This document shows positions 1 through 14,000 of a stretch of 33,047 nt of DNA, piece after piece. The stretch covers positions 1 through 33,047 of the forward strand of contig JAGMES010000038.1 in the NCBI GenBank assembly GCA_023128035.1. Direction: 5' to 3'. This DNA comes from Halanaerobiales bacterium. GTDB taxonomy: Bacteria; Bacillota_F; Halanaerobiia; DY22613. The notes under the pieces are model-generated. The model had not been told where the DNA came from. It saw nothing but the letters and a program-made list of their open reading frames with translations, and made no database searches. The translations under genes were made by a program, and so were the position numbers. Position 1 is the first letter of the stretch, and each line of letters starts with the position of its first letter.

Positions 1-2089
1 CGTAATCTGATTAATTTCATAATAATTGTTCAATTTCTTTAAGTTAAGTCGAATCTCTTCAAAGATAATATGCAACTCTCCTCCATCAATCAATAGTGGG
101 AAGATTTCAATTATAGAAGCATCAAAGCCAACTCCAGCGTATTTAGTGCCACGATCATCTGAAGTTATTTCGTAATAATGGTTGATCCAGTTGCATAGAT
201 TAATCAAGGATTTATGTTCTACCATAACTCCTTTTGGTTTACCTGTTGAACCGGAAGTATAGATTACATATGCAAGATCATTTGGTTTATTTATATTTTC
301 TAAATTTGAGCTATTTAAATCATTTACGTTTAAGGTATCATCAACAATGATCAATTCTCCAGTAAATTTAACTTTATGAGCCAAATGATTTTGAGTTAAT
401 AAGATCCGGCTGTTCGAGTCCGAAAGCATAAACTCTATTCGGCTCACAGGGTAAGTTGGATCGATTGGTAGATATGCAGCACCCGATTTCAATATTGCAA
501 AAATCGAAACTATCATAGCTATAGAAGGCTCCATTAAGATTCCAATGATCTCTTCAGGGCCAGCTCCCCTTTCATCCCTCAACCCCCTCGCCACCACATT
601 AGCTCTCTCATTCAAGTTAGCATAGCTAATCTTCTCATCCTCAAACACCACCGCCACCTTATCTGGATACCGTTCAACCACTTCCTCAAAGATCTCATGT
701 ATAACCCTATCTTCCAGGTAATCAACAGCAGTATCATTAAACTCATAGAGAATTTGTTCCCTCTCATCACCTGTAATCATCTCAAAGTCAGCAATCTTCT
801 TAACTGGATCTGCAACAATCTCAGTCAGTATATTCACAAAATGCCTAGCCATCCTATCAATTGTTTCACGCTTAAACAACTTCGTACAATACTCCAAATT
901 AAACTGAATTCTATCCTCAAATTCTGACCCAGTTAAAGTTAAATCAAATTTAGATGTCTGATTCTCAAATTTATAAGGAGTGAATGTTAAATCATTTAAC
1001 TGTACAGCTGCTGAATCCAGATTTTGTAGCACAAACATGACATCAAAGAGAGGATTCCGACTTAAATCCCTTGGCACTAAATTTTTCTCCTCAAGCTTTT
1101 CAATCAACATCTCAAATTGATAATCCTGATTTTCAAAGGCTTTGAGAGCATTTTCCTTTACTTCAGAGAAAAATTCCACAAAAGACTTATCACTTTCAGG
1201 AGCATTCCGCATAGCTAAAGTATTAACAAACATCCCAACCATGTTCGCTAAATCTGGATGAGATCTACCTGCAATTGGTGAACCAACAATAATATCTTCC
1301 TGACCAGCATACTTAGCTAAAAGCAGATTAAATGCCGCCAGAAGAATCATATACAAAGTTCCACCATGATAGGACGTAAACTCATTAACCTGTCTTGCTA
1401 GAGCATCACCGATGCTAAACTTTACAGTATCTCCTACAAAACTCAAAATTGCTGGCCTTTGATAATCTGTTGGAAGTTGTAAAACAGGAAGTTGTTCACC
1501 ATCTTTAATAAAGTGATCAAGCCAATATTTCTCCTGTTTTTTTATTTCATCAGAAATCAAGAATTTATTCTGCCATACAGCAAAGTCCTTATACTGTCTC
1601 TTAAGCTCAGGCAATTCTTCGCCATCCATAAATTTGATTAAGTCACTGATAAGTATATTCATGGACACCCCATCAGCAATAATATGATGCATATCATATA
1701 AGAGATAATTGTGCTCATTCGTCTCAATTAAACCTACCCTTAATAAAGGAGCTTTAGTTAAATCAAATAGTCTAACAAACCCCTTGACGATCTCTTTTAT
1801 TTCTTCTGCCTCACCCCGCAGATCGTCCAATTTAAGCAAAACAATCTCAAATTCCACATCTTCATGGATTATTTGCTTGGGATTACCTTCAATCACCTTA
1901 AATGATGTACGCAGAACTTCATGTCTTAAGATTAACTTTTTGAATGCATCTTCCAACCTTGCGATATCTAGATCACCATCAATAATCATAACTCCAGGCA
2001 TGTTATAACTGATTCCTATTCCCTCAAACTGATTGATGAGGAATACTCTCTTCTGAGCTGATGATAGAGGGAATATATTATCTTCAGAA
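1..2089 (-). other. NRPS module 6: C-A, cut by window edge
   Basis: A condensation domain starts near IFPLSSAQKRVFLINQ and has MHHIIADGVS near 1670-1700. The A domain begins about 715 and reaches YTSGSTGKPKG (A3) and GFDASIIEIF (A4, near 90-125) before the sequence ends at codons for NQIT. Only the first pocket residues (D, A, I) can be read, so no substrate is predicted. Confidence 0.85.
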
Positions 2090-5000
2090 GCCAGATCAAT
2101 TTCTGAATAGATACTCTTTTCTAACCCACCAATATATTCTGCCAGTTTGCTGATGGTTGGATTCTTAAAGATATCACCTAATAAAATCTCTACACTTAAA
2201 TTTTTATATATCTTAGAAACTACATTGATTGCTTTTAATGATTGCCCACCCAATTCGAAGAAATTATCATTGATTCCAACCTGCTTAACATCCAGAACAT
2301 CTGCCCAGATCTCTGCCAATATCTTTTCTATATCATTTCGTGGTGCTGCATATTCTGTCTCTGATTTTATCAATGTATCAAGTTTTAACAATTCTTTTCG
2401 ATCAATCTTACCATTAGGTGTCAATGGGATTTTATCTACTTTCACAAAATATACTGGAATCATATAATCTGGCAGAGTTTTTAAAAGATTTTCTCTTATA
2501 TCAGATATGACCAGTTCAGAATCAGACACAAGATATCCGACTAAATATCTATTACCAGTTTTGTCTTGTTTATCTAAAACAACTGCTTCCTTTATTCTAT
2601 CATCATTCAATAACTGGCTTTCAATCTCTCCCAATTCAATCCTATATCCACGAATCTTCACCTGATGATCAATTCTACCTGAAAACTCTATATTACCATC
2701 AGGACACCATCTGCCTAAATCACCTGTATGATACATCACATCGGTAGTATAAGGATTTTTGGTGAACTTTTCATCAGTTAACTCCGGTCTGTTCAAATAA
2801 CCTCTAGCAAGACCATTTCCAGAAAGACATATTTCTCCTGGAACTCCTTGTGGGACTAATTGATTATATTTATCAAGTATATAAACTCGTGTATTAGAAA
2901 TTGGTTTACCAATGGTCACATTTGAGTCAGTATTTACATCCCTACATATAGTTGAAACTATACTATTTTCTGTTGGCCCATATTCATTGACCATTTCTAA
3001 AGAACTTTTTAAATCTTTACTCTTTTTAACTAATTTTGAGCTGATCTTTTCTCCGCCCAAAATAACAACTTTTAGTGATTGTACATCTTCATCTGTTAAA
3101 CAATCCAATACACTCATATATAACGAAGGGACAAAATTTACATGTGTTATCTCTTCTTTTTTTATATATTGTTTGATAATCAATGGATTTTTCACTTCTT
3201 CATCTTTTGCCAATACAACCCGTACACCACTCACAAGTGGTCCGAATAGAGCTATTACAAAAGCATCAAAACCTATTGAAAATAACTGAAATGTACTATC
3301 TGTATGATCTAAATTATATTCATCTTTATACCATTGAAGAGTATTTGTAATATTACGATGTTCGATCATAATCCCTTTTGGCTTACCAGTTGTTCCAGAG
3401 GTATAGATTATGTATGCCAGATCACTAGGGTTATTTATAGATTCTATATTAGAACAATCTAAGCTGTAGTTTTTTTCTTCATCAAGGATAATCTTTTCTA
3501 CATCTGTTTGAATATTATTTGTCAACTCTTTCTGAGTCAGCAAAATTTCTGCTCCGCTATCTTCAAGCATATATTCAATTCTTTCCTGTGGATATGATGA
3601 ATCAATCGGTAAATAAGCACCACCAGCCTTTAGAATACCGAGCATGCCAATTACCAGTTCAAAAGAACGCTTCATCATGATAGCTACTACAGTATTCGAC
3701 CCAACTCCTTTTTGCAGAAGCAGTCTTGCTACCTGATTAGCCTTTTCATTTAACTCTCCATAGCTTAGACTCTTCTTATCATAAACCAGCGCAATATGAT
3801 CAGCATTTTTTTCACTAATCTCTTCAAACAATTTATGCATAGTTATATCTGTTGGATATTTCACAGCCGTATCGTTGAAACCATATAAGAATTGCTCTTT
3901 TTCTTCATTTGAAATCATCTGGAATTCTTTGATCTGATAGTCTGGATTCTCTACGACCTCATTAATTAAATTAACAAAATGTCTGGTTATTCTCTTTATC
4001 GTCTCTTCTTTAAATAACTTTGTCTTATATTCCAGATCAAAATGTAATTCTTTCTCACTTTCAAATGCATTAAGAGTAAGATCAAATTTAGCCACTTGAT
4101 TTCCTATGCTATAGTTAGAAAGCTTTAAATCAGGAAAATCAACCCCAGATGTCATCTGATTTTGTAAGGCAAACATTACATCAAACAATGGATTCCTGCT
4201 TAAATCCCTCTCAAGATTCAATCTTTCAACCAACATCTCAAACTGATAATCTTGATTTTCATATGCCATAAGTGCATTTACTTTAATCTCCCGTAAGAAG
4301 TCAACAAAGGTCTTATCTTGCTTAGGAGCATTTCTCATTACTAGAGTATTTACAAACATGCCTATCACAGATTCCAAGTCTGGATGAGTTCTACCTGCAA
4401 TCGGTGTTCCTATGATCATATCTTCCTGACCAGAGTATTTAGCTAAAAGAATGTTAAAGACTCCTAATAAGACCATATACAAAGTCGCACCATTTGAACT
4501 CGCTAAATTGTTGAGCTTCTTTGTTAGTTCTTTATCAATATCAAAATGAATGGCATTACCTTGATAATCCATTAATTTAGGTCTTGGATGATCTATTGGT
4601 AGATTTAAGACTGGAATTTCTCTATCGTTAAATAAATCTAACCAGTATTTTTCCTGTTTATTGATCAAACCAGACTTTATTAAATCATTTTGCCAGACCG
4701 CAAAATCTCTATACTGAATGGGTAATTCAAGTAACTCATATCCCATGTATAGATTTAAAAAGTCCTTAATTATAATCTCCATTGACACACCATCTGAGAT
4801 AATATGGTGCATATCGAAGATCATCAAATATCTATCACCAACTTCTACTAACTCAACTCTGAGTAATGGTGCTTTCCTTAAATCAAATGGTTGAACAAAT
4901 TCTTCTACAATTCTTTCTAAATCACTTATATCTACCTTTCGATGAGTTATTTTAAATTCAACGCTCTCATGAATTCTCTGGACATACTCACCTTCTACCA

Positions 5001-8000
5001 ATTCAAAAGATGTCCTTAATGATTCATGTCTTTCTACTAATGCAGAAAAAGTAACTTCAAAACGTGCTATATCCATTTCACCTTCAATAAAGAAAGCTCC
5101 AGGCAAGTTGTAATTTCTGCTTTTTGAGTCCAATTGATGTAAGATAAACATTCTTTTTTGAGCAGATGATGTTGGGTAGTTCATTACAGGATAATATTCT
5201 CTATCTAGCACTCTTTGAATAGATTTATAAGCGACCTTTTTATTATCTTTGATATATTGAGAGATTTGGCTAATTGTTGGATTTTTAAAGAACTCTTTTA
5301 ATGGAAGATTTATGTTCATATCTTTATATACTCTGGCGATAATATTGATTGCCCTTAAAGAATGACCACCTATTTCAAAGAAATTATCATAAACACCTAT
5401 CTTCTCTATGTCTAAAATTTCTGACCAGATTTTTGCCAGTTTTTCTTGCACTTCATTTGAAGGTGCAACAAACTCTGTACCACGTTTGATATTACTTTCA
5501 GCGATATCAGGCAATGCTTTGATATTTACTTTACCATTTGCTGTTAGTGGCAATTGATCTAATTTCACAAAATGAGCTGGGATCATATATTCTGGTAAAT
5601 TCTCCGATAAATATTTTCTTATATCAGTAACAGATATCTCTGCATTTTCTACGATATATGCCGCTAGATAATTATTACCTTTTTGATCCTCGCGAGGAAC
5701 AACTGCAACTTCCTTTATTGATGGATGTTTGAACAATTGGCCCTCAATCTCACCAAGCTCAATTCTATATCCTCTTATCTTAATTTGATGATCAATTCTT
5801 CCTAAAAATTCAATAGTTCTATCTGTATTCCATCTAGCCATATCGCCTGTTCGATACAATTTGATCCCACTATCATCTCCAGTAATAGTAGCATATGGAT
5901 TTGAACCAAACTTCTCTACCGTTAGTTCTGGTCTATTCCAATAACCTCTACCTACATTTCTTCCACCAATCACAAGTTCTCCTGGAACACCTATTGGGGT
6001 TGGTTTTTGATTCTTATCCAGTATATAAATCTGTACATTGCTAATTGGTCTTCCGATAGAAGGTAAAGTTGGAATATCTTCAAATGGATTCATCGTTAAC
6101 GTAGTAACTACATGGGTTTCTGATGGACCATAATGGTTATGCAGATATACATGATTTTCTTTAAGATATTCTCTAAGTCCATCACTCACAACCATCTGCT
6201 CACCAGCACCAATGATATGTCTAACAGATTTAGGCAAGATATCACTATATTCATCTTCACTAAAGATAAACTTAAGCAATGCTGCAGGGAAGAAGAGTAC
6301 TTCAATGTTTTGCTCTTCTATATATTCAAGTAACTGCGAAATATTATTTCTCATTGATTGACTAATAAGATATAGTTCTCCTCCTGCCAGTAAAGTAGAG
6401 AATATCTCCTGGAATGATACATCAAAACTAATAGATGCAAATTGCAAAACTTTAGTACTATAATTGACATTTGTTTTCGCATATTCATACTGAATCAGAT
6501 TAGATACATTTTGATGTTCAATCATAACCCCTTTTGGCTTGCCAGTCGAGCCTGAAGTATAAATAAGATAAATTAGATCATCTACTTCATTTATATTACT
6601 TAAATTAGTTTCCTCTCCGCTAAAGATCGTTTGATCTGTAATGTCAATAACTAATCCCGTAAAATCTACATTGCTTATCAGATGATTTTGGGTTAATAAA
6701 ATCTGAGTATTGCTATCAACTAACATAAATTCAATCCGCTCTTTTGGATAATCAGGATCAATTGGTAAATATGCTCCACCAGCTTTTAAGATGGCTAAAA
6801 TGCCGATAATCATTTCTGGTGAACGATCTACCATCATACCTACTATCTGATCTCTTTTGACCCCATTCATTCTTAAATAATGGGCCAGCTTATTTGTCTT
6901 TTCGTTCAGTTCTCGATAGGTTAATTGATCATCTTCAAATACTACAGCAACTTGATCAGCACTTCTTTCTACCTGTTCTTCGAATAATTGATGAATAGAC
7001 TTATCAAAGGTAAACTTTTCGGCAGTATCATTGAAATCTACTAATAATTTTTTTCTCTCTTCATCTGTACTCATCTCAATCTCACTAATCTTTACCTCCG
7101 GGTTAGAAACGAGTGCTTGAAGAATTCTTTTAAAATGTTTCGTTAATCGAGTTATAGTCTCTTTTTTAAATAATTTGGTTGAATATTCTACTTGGAATTC
7201 AGTTTCATCATTAACTTCCATTCCAGTGAAAAGCAGATCAAATTTAGTAATCTGACTTTTAATGTTATATGGTATAAATTTCACATCATCTAATGTCACA
7301 GTTGCATGAGTATAATTTTGCAATGTAAACATTACATCAAATAATGGATTTCTACTCATATCGCGATCAAGTTTAAGTTTTTCAACAAGCATTTCAAACT
7401 GATAGTCCTGATTTTCATAAGCTTTTAGAGAATTTACTTTCACTTCAGTAAAAAATTCTGCAAAAGTAATATTAGCTTTTGGAGCATTTCTCATAGCTAG
7501 AGTATTAACAAACATTCCAGAAATATTAGTTAAATCCGCATGATTCCTTCCTGCAATCGGTGAACCTATTATGATATCTTCCTGTCCGGAGTATCTTGAT
7601 AAAAGTACATTTATCGCTGATAACAAGATCATATATAGAGTTCCACCACGTTTTCTAGAGAAACCATATAATTTTTTCGTGAGTTCTTTCTCAATTGTAA
7701 ACTGAACAGTATCCCCTGCAAAACTCAATACTGCAGGTCTTGCATAATCAGTTGGTAATTGAAGAACTGGTATCTCACTATATGAGTTGTCACCCACACC
7801 AAAACGATTTAACCAATACTCTTCCTGGCTCTTAATCTGTTCCGAACTTAATTGTTGATTTTGCCATGAAGCAAATTCTTTATATTGCATCCTTAGTTCA
7901 GGTAATTCAATTCCATTATATAGCTGAATCAATTCACTTATCAAAATAGTAAATGATTTGCCATCAGCAATTATATGATGATGATCATACATGAGTATAT

Positions 8001-11000
8001 ATCTATCATTCATTTCTAAGAGCTCAACTCGTAACAATGGCGCTAGACTTAAATCAAATGGTCTAATAAAATCTTTTATGATAGCATCAATATTAACTTC
8101 AGCAAAATCTTCATTTATTTTGCTATGTTTAATGGTGAAATCTACTGTATCATGTATTTTTTGCATTGGCTCTTCTAAAACAAGTTCAAAAGATGTACGT
8201 AATGATTCATGTCGCTGAATTAAACTCTTAAAAGCATTTAAAAGAGACTCCTGATCGAGGTTACCTTCGATAATCATAGCTCCTGGTGCATTATAGGTTG
8301 TCTTTTCTTCAATAAGTTGATCGACAATAAATATTCTTTTCTGTGCTGAGGATAATGGATAATATTCTGCAGGATAACCTTTAGGCTTATCTAAAATCTT
8401 AATTTCTGAATACTCACTTTCACTCGTAGTATAAATATATTCTGCAAGTTCCTCAATAGTTGGATTCTCAAAAAGTTTGCTCAAAGGTATTTCGACATTC
8501 ATTTCTTTATAGATATTTGAAACCAAATAAGTTCCTTTTAATGAATGTCCACCCAATGCAAAGAAATCATCCTTGATCCCAATCCGTTCAATTTCCAATA
8601 CATCTGACCATATTTTGGCTAATTTTTCTTGCAATTCATTAGTTGGTGCCACATACTCAGTTACTTCTATATTTCCATCTACATTTGGTAATGCATTTTT
8701 ATCAATTTTACCATGAGCATTCAATGGCAGTTTATCTAATTGTACAAAGTATGATGGAACCATATAATCAGGCAGCTTCTTTAAAAGAAAATCTCTGATT
8801 TCTGATCTAGCCAAGTCTGAATTACTTACGAAATATGCAATGAGATATTTACTACCATTGTTATCTTCACGATCGATCACAACCGTCTCTTGAATTTCAC
8901 TATGACCTATCAATAAACTTTCAAGCTCGCCAAGTTCAATTCTAAATCCGCGTATCTTCACCTGATGATCATTTCGACTGATATATTCAATATTTCCATC
9001 AGGAAGCCATCTAACCAGATCACCTGTTAAATACATCTTTTCACCTGATGCAAATGGATTAGTTATAAATTTTTCATTGGTAAGGTCTTCGCGATTTAAA
9101 TATCCTCTGGATAAACCAATCCCACTTACGCATAACTCACCTACAATACCAATTGGCTGTAAATTTTTATTGTGATCAAGAACATAGACTTTATGATTAT
9201 AGATCGGTTTACCGATAGGAATATTTTTGTACTCCTGATCAATCTCCATACAAGTTGTGCATACTGTACTTTCGGTTGGACCATAGTTATTACAAAAACG
9301 ATACTTTTGTTTAACAAATGATTTAAGTTTCTCCCCACCTGTAAGGAGTACTTTCAATGAATGATTCTCGAGTTTCATAAATTGCTCTGCCATCTGAGTT
9401 GGCAGATAGGTCACTGTTATCTGATTCATTTCCAGATATTCATTTAATCTGTGTAGATTTAATCTAATTTCATCGCTAAGTATATGAGTTTCTGCTCCTA
9501 TAATTAACGGTGCAAATGTCTCAGAGATATTTGCATCAAAACCGAAACCTGCATATCTAGTAAAACGGTCTGATGGTGTTACCTGATAATAATCGTTAAA
9601 CCAGTAACAGAAATTGACCAGTGAACGATTTTCAATCATAACCCCTTTCGGCTGACCAGTAGATCCAGATGTATAGATTACATATGCAAGATCTTTTGTT
9701 TTATTTACACGGGCCAGATTTTCTAAATCTTCATCCCTTGGCCCATTTAACATCTCATCAATGCAAATCACTTCAATCTCAACGCTGAACAGTTCTTGCA
9801 AATGAGACTGGGTTAACAGTATCTGACTCTTGGAATCGTTCAGCATATACTCAATTCTCTGTTTTGGATATTTATGATCAATCGGTAAATAAGCTCCGCC
9901 TGCTTTTAAAACTCCAATAATTCCGATCATCATCTCCAATGAAGGTTCTACTAATATTCCTACTAGCTGATCAGGGGCAACACCTTTTTCCCGCAAAATC
10001 CTCCCCCATCGATTTCCTAAAGTATTTAACTCACGATAGGTGATTTTCTGGTCATCAAAGACTACAGCAATCTTATCTGGAGTACACTCCACTTGTGTTT
10101 CGATCAATTGAAGAATAGTCTTATCTTTTGGGTATTCATACTCTGTTTGGTTAAATCCCTCCAAAATCTGCTCTTTTTCATGATCGATAAGAATTTCTAT
10201 ATCCTTTATCTGTTTATTAGGATGATAAACCATATCAGTTAAAAGATTTTCGTAATGCTCCATCATCCTCTCGATTGTCTCAGCTTTAAAGCGCTCTGTG
10301 TTATAACCAAACTTCAGCTCCAATATCTCACCAGCATAAATCGCCTCAATATTAAGATCATAATTGGTCAGCTCAAATGCATCATAGTCCTTTACGACAA
10401 ACCCAACATCCATCTGATTTAAGGACTGATCTACTGGATAATTTTCAAAAACAAAGAGGCTTTCAAATAATGAAATTTTCTCTCCACTTAGTTCACTCTG
10501 AGCCTTGATCTCAGGTAAACTGTTAGTCTCAAATTCCTGTCTGTCTATGCTTTCTTGATATATTTCTTTCAATAATTCACTCACTCTTTGATCCCATTCA
10601 CACTGAACACGAACCGGAATATTGTTGATGAATAATCCAACCATCTCTTCAATTCCTTGAATATCTGCTGCTCGTCCAGAAACGATTGTTCCAAATACGA
10701 CATCGTTATTGTTATTATATCTCTGTAATAACAATCCCCAGGCTGTTTGAAGTAAAGTATTTACCGTTACCTTTAACTCTTTTGCTAATCCTTCAAGTTT
10801 TTTACCAAACTCCGATGATTTCTCTAACTTTTTGGTATCCTGATTACTTATCATTTCCTTATTATGATAATCTGTTGGAAGATTAGTCTGAGTTGTAAAA
10901 CCGTTCAGATATTCTTGCCAGAATTCTGCTGCTTTTTTCTGATCCTGGTTTTTGAGCCAGTTGATATATTCTCGATAGTGCTTATGTACTGATTTATTGA

Positions 11001-14000
11001 GTTCAGAGATTTTCATACCTTGCTGTAATTTTAGATAGATCGCAAATAGCTCCCGATAAATTATTCCCAGACACCAGCCGTCAAATAAGATATGATGGAA
11101 ACTAAAGATGATCTCAAACTCATTTTCTAGTAAATTGCATACCTGAAGCCGTAGATTTGGCCCGTTTTCCAGAACAAATTGTTCTCCACGATCCTGCTCT
11201 TTCAATTCATTTAATCTGTCTACTAAATCGTCTTTATTAAAATCAGTAAAGTCATGCACAGTTATTTTGCTTGGATTTCTCCGTAAGACAAGTTGAACTG
11301 GTTTCTTTAGTTCTTTCCAGCTGAAAATTGTTCGCAAGACTTCATTATTTTGAATGACGCAATTCCACGCTTTTTCAAGATAATCTATATTTAGTTCTCC
11401 TTCAATGGTGAAAGAACTCTGCTCAAAGTGTTGAGAACTATTTGAATCCAACAAATAATGATAGAGCATACCTTCTTGTAAAGGTGTCAGAGAATAGATA
11501 TCTTCTATCTTGGTTTTGTCTATTTGATTCAAAAACTCTTGACTTACTTCTGTATTTGGAAAATCTGCAGGAGTATAACATCCCACTTCTACTTGATCAC
11601 AATGTTCGATTATTTTTTTAAGATTTTCCATATAAGAATTCAATAGATCGTATGCTGTAGTAGAATGATGACAGCTTTGACTATAGCTCAAATTTATCAT
11701 GAGTTTTCCATCAGCCACCAGACCACCAAATTCTAATAGAGCATTACGTTTTTTGGTCAGACTGATTTCTGCTCCTGTAGATTCTTGTCCAGGTCTAAAT
11801 AGTGCTGTGTTGACTTCACGATCAAATTGGCCGAGATAGTTAAAAATAATTCCATCTAAATCATGTTCACTTTGTAGTTCAGGAGTTTTGGCAAGATATT
11901 TTAGGATCAGATAGCCAACCCCTTTATCCGGTATCTGCCGTAACTGTTCTTTTACACCGATAATCTGCTCGTTGAGTTCAGTTAATCTATCAATAGTTAA
12001 ATTAACTGGATACATCGAAGTAAAGCAGCCGATTGTTCTCGAAATATCTAGATCTAGAATCTCTTCTCTACCATGACCTTCTAAGGTGATTAATACTTCG
12101 TTTTTACCTGTCCAGTGAGATATAGTTCGCGCGAGAGCTGTCAGTAAAAGATCATTGATTTCGGTGTTATAGGCTTTGCTAGCTTTTGTTAGTAATTTTT
12201 CAGTCTCTGCTCTGGACAATTCTTTGGTGATAGTTATTTCACGTGAAACGTTATTATCTCCATTTTCTAGATCAATAGGAAGAGATGAGTTGGTTTCAAG
12301 GATTTTGAGCCAGAACGGGATCTCTTCTTTTAGTTTTTTGCTTTGGCTGTAGGTTATGAGAAGGCTGGCCCAGTCCATAAATGATGCTGTTTTTGATGGT
12401 AATAAAATCTCTTCATTCTTAACCAATTGTTGATAGATATACAGCAAATCTTCTAACAAAATCCTCCAGGATACACCATCTACAATCAAATGATGAATTG
12501 TGATCAATAGTCTTTTACCACGACTTCCAAGATCAAAATAAGCTGATTTGATTAAAATTGAATTCTCTAAATCAAAACTTGCTTTTAAAGTAGTTCCCAA
12601 TACTTCTAATCTCTGATTTTGCTCTTTTTCTGTTAAATTTGCCAGATCATAAGTTTCTATTGTAAATTCTTCATCAAGATAATGGTTTGAATAGACTAGA
12701 GTATTGGTTTTGCTATGGTAATTTAATCTCAATGTATCATGATGTTCGATTAATTTATTAAAAGCTTTCTGTAATATTTCAAGTTCAATTTCCTGATCTA
12801 ACTCAAATAAAACAGATTGGGTGAAATACTCAGATTGGTCGAATTCTTCAAAATACCATCTCTGAATACCGGTAAGAGGTAACTCACCTGATACAATATT
12901 ATAGTTACTTTCCTTAACTTCAGCCTCGTTAACATGAGAAGCCAATTCTGCTATCGTTTGATAAGTAAAGACATCTCTAATCTTAACATCAAAGCCAGCA
13001 TTGTTTAATTTTGAAGTTAACTGAATAGCTTTGATCGAATCTCCACCAAGTTCAATAAAGTTATCGTTTACTCCAACTCTATCTACACCAAGAGCCTCTT
13101 CCCAGACATTTGCCATCTTTCTTTCTTTATCATTTCGTGGTTCAAGATATTCAGTGTTGGTTTCTATGATCGAGTCAGGTTCAGGTAAGGCCTTTTTATC
13201 TACTTTACCATTTGATGTCAGTGGAATTTTATCTAAGGTTACAAATGCGTTAGGAACCATATAATCTGGCAAATCTTTTAAAAGATATTCTCTGATTTCT
13301 AAGAAAGATAACTCATATTCTAATACAAGATATGCGCAGAGATATTTGGTCTCAATCTCTTTATTAGAATGTTGTTTCTTAAACCCAATCAGTCTCGCAA
13401 AATTGTCAAAACCTTTTCTAGTAACTTTGCAATTTAAATCTTCTTGCAGATTTTCAAGGGTAATATGTCCAAGTCGTTTCTCCCAAGATGTGGCACTACC
13501 ATAATAATGATATCCAGTCTCCTGCAAATGATAATAATCACCAATCTGTTTAATCGGACAATTTGTTGAGTAAACCGCATAATGTTTTCTAGTTTTCCAG
13601 TAAGAATCTTGATTAATTAGATAAGAGATCATCTCTTGATTTGTGATATCAAAATATCGATAAAAATCAATAGATTTCACTTCATCATAAATTGTGCCAT
13701 CATCAACTGAAGGTATATTAATCAGATCAAAGATATGTCTATTCATCGCTGGTGTCATTTTTTGAAGAGTACTCAATTCTTTTTCGATTGCTTCTACATC
13801 TGAAACGCCCTGTTTAAATTGCTTGTATAATTTATTTTCAATAATCTGACCTCTTGATAAAGTAGCTCCAATAACCAGATTAATATCATTTTTTCTTGCA
13901 TATTCTACAGCAAGTGAAGATGATATAAAGAAACAACCATTACAGACTGTATATGCAGAATGCAAACTTTCTTTCAAAATCTGACCTGTTTTCTCATGGG

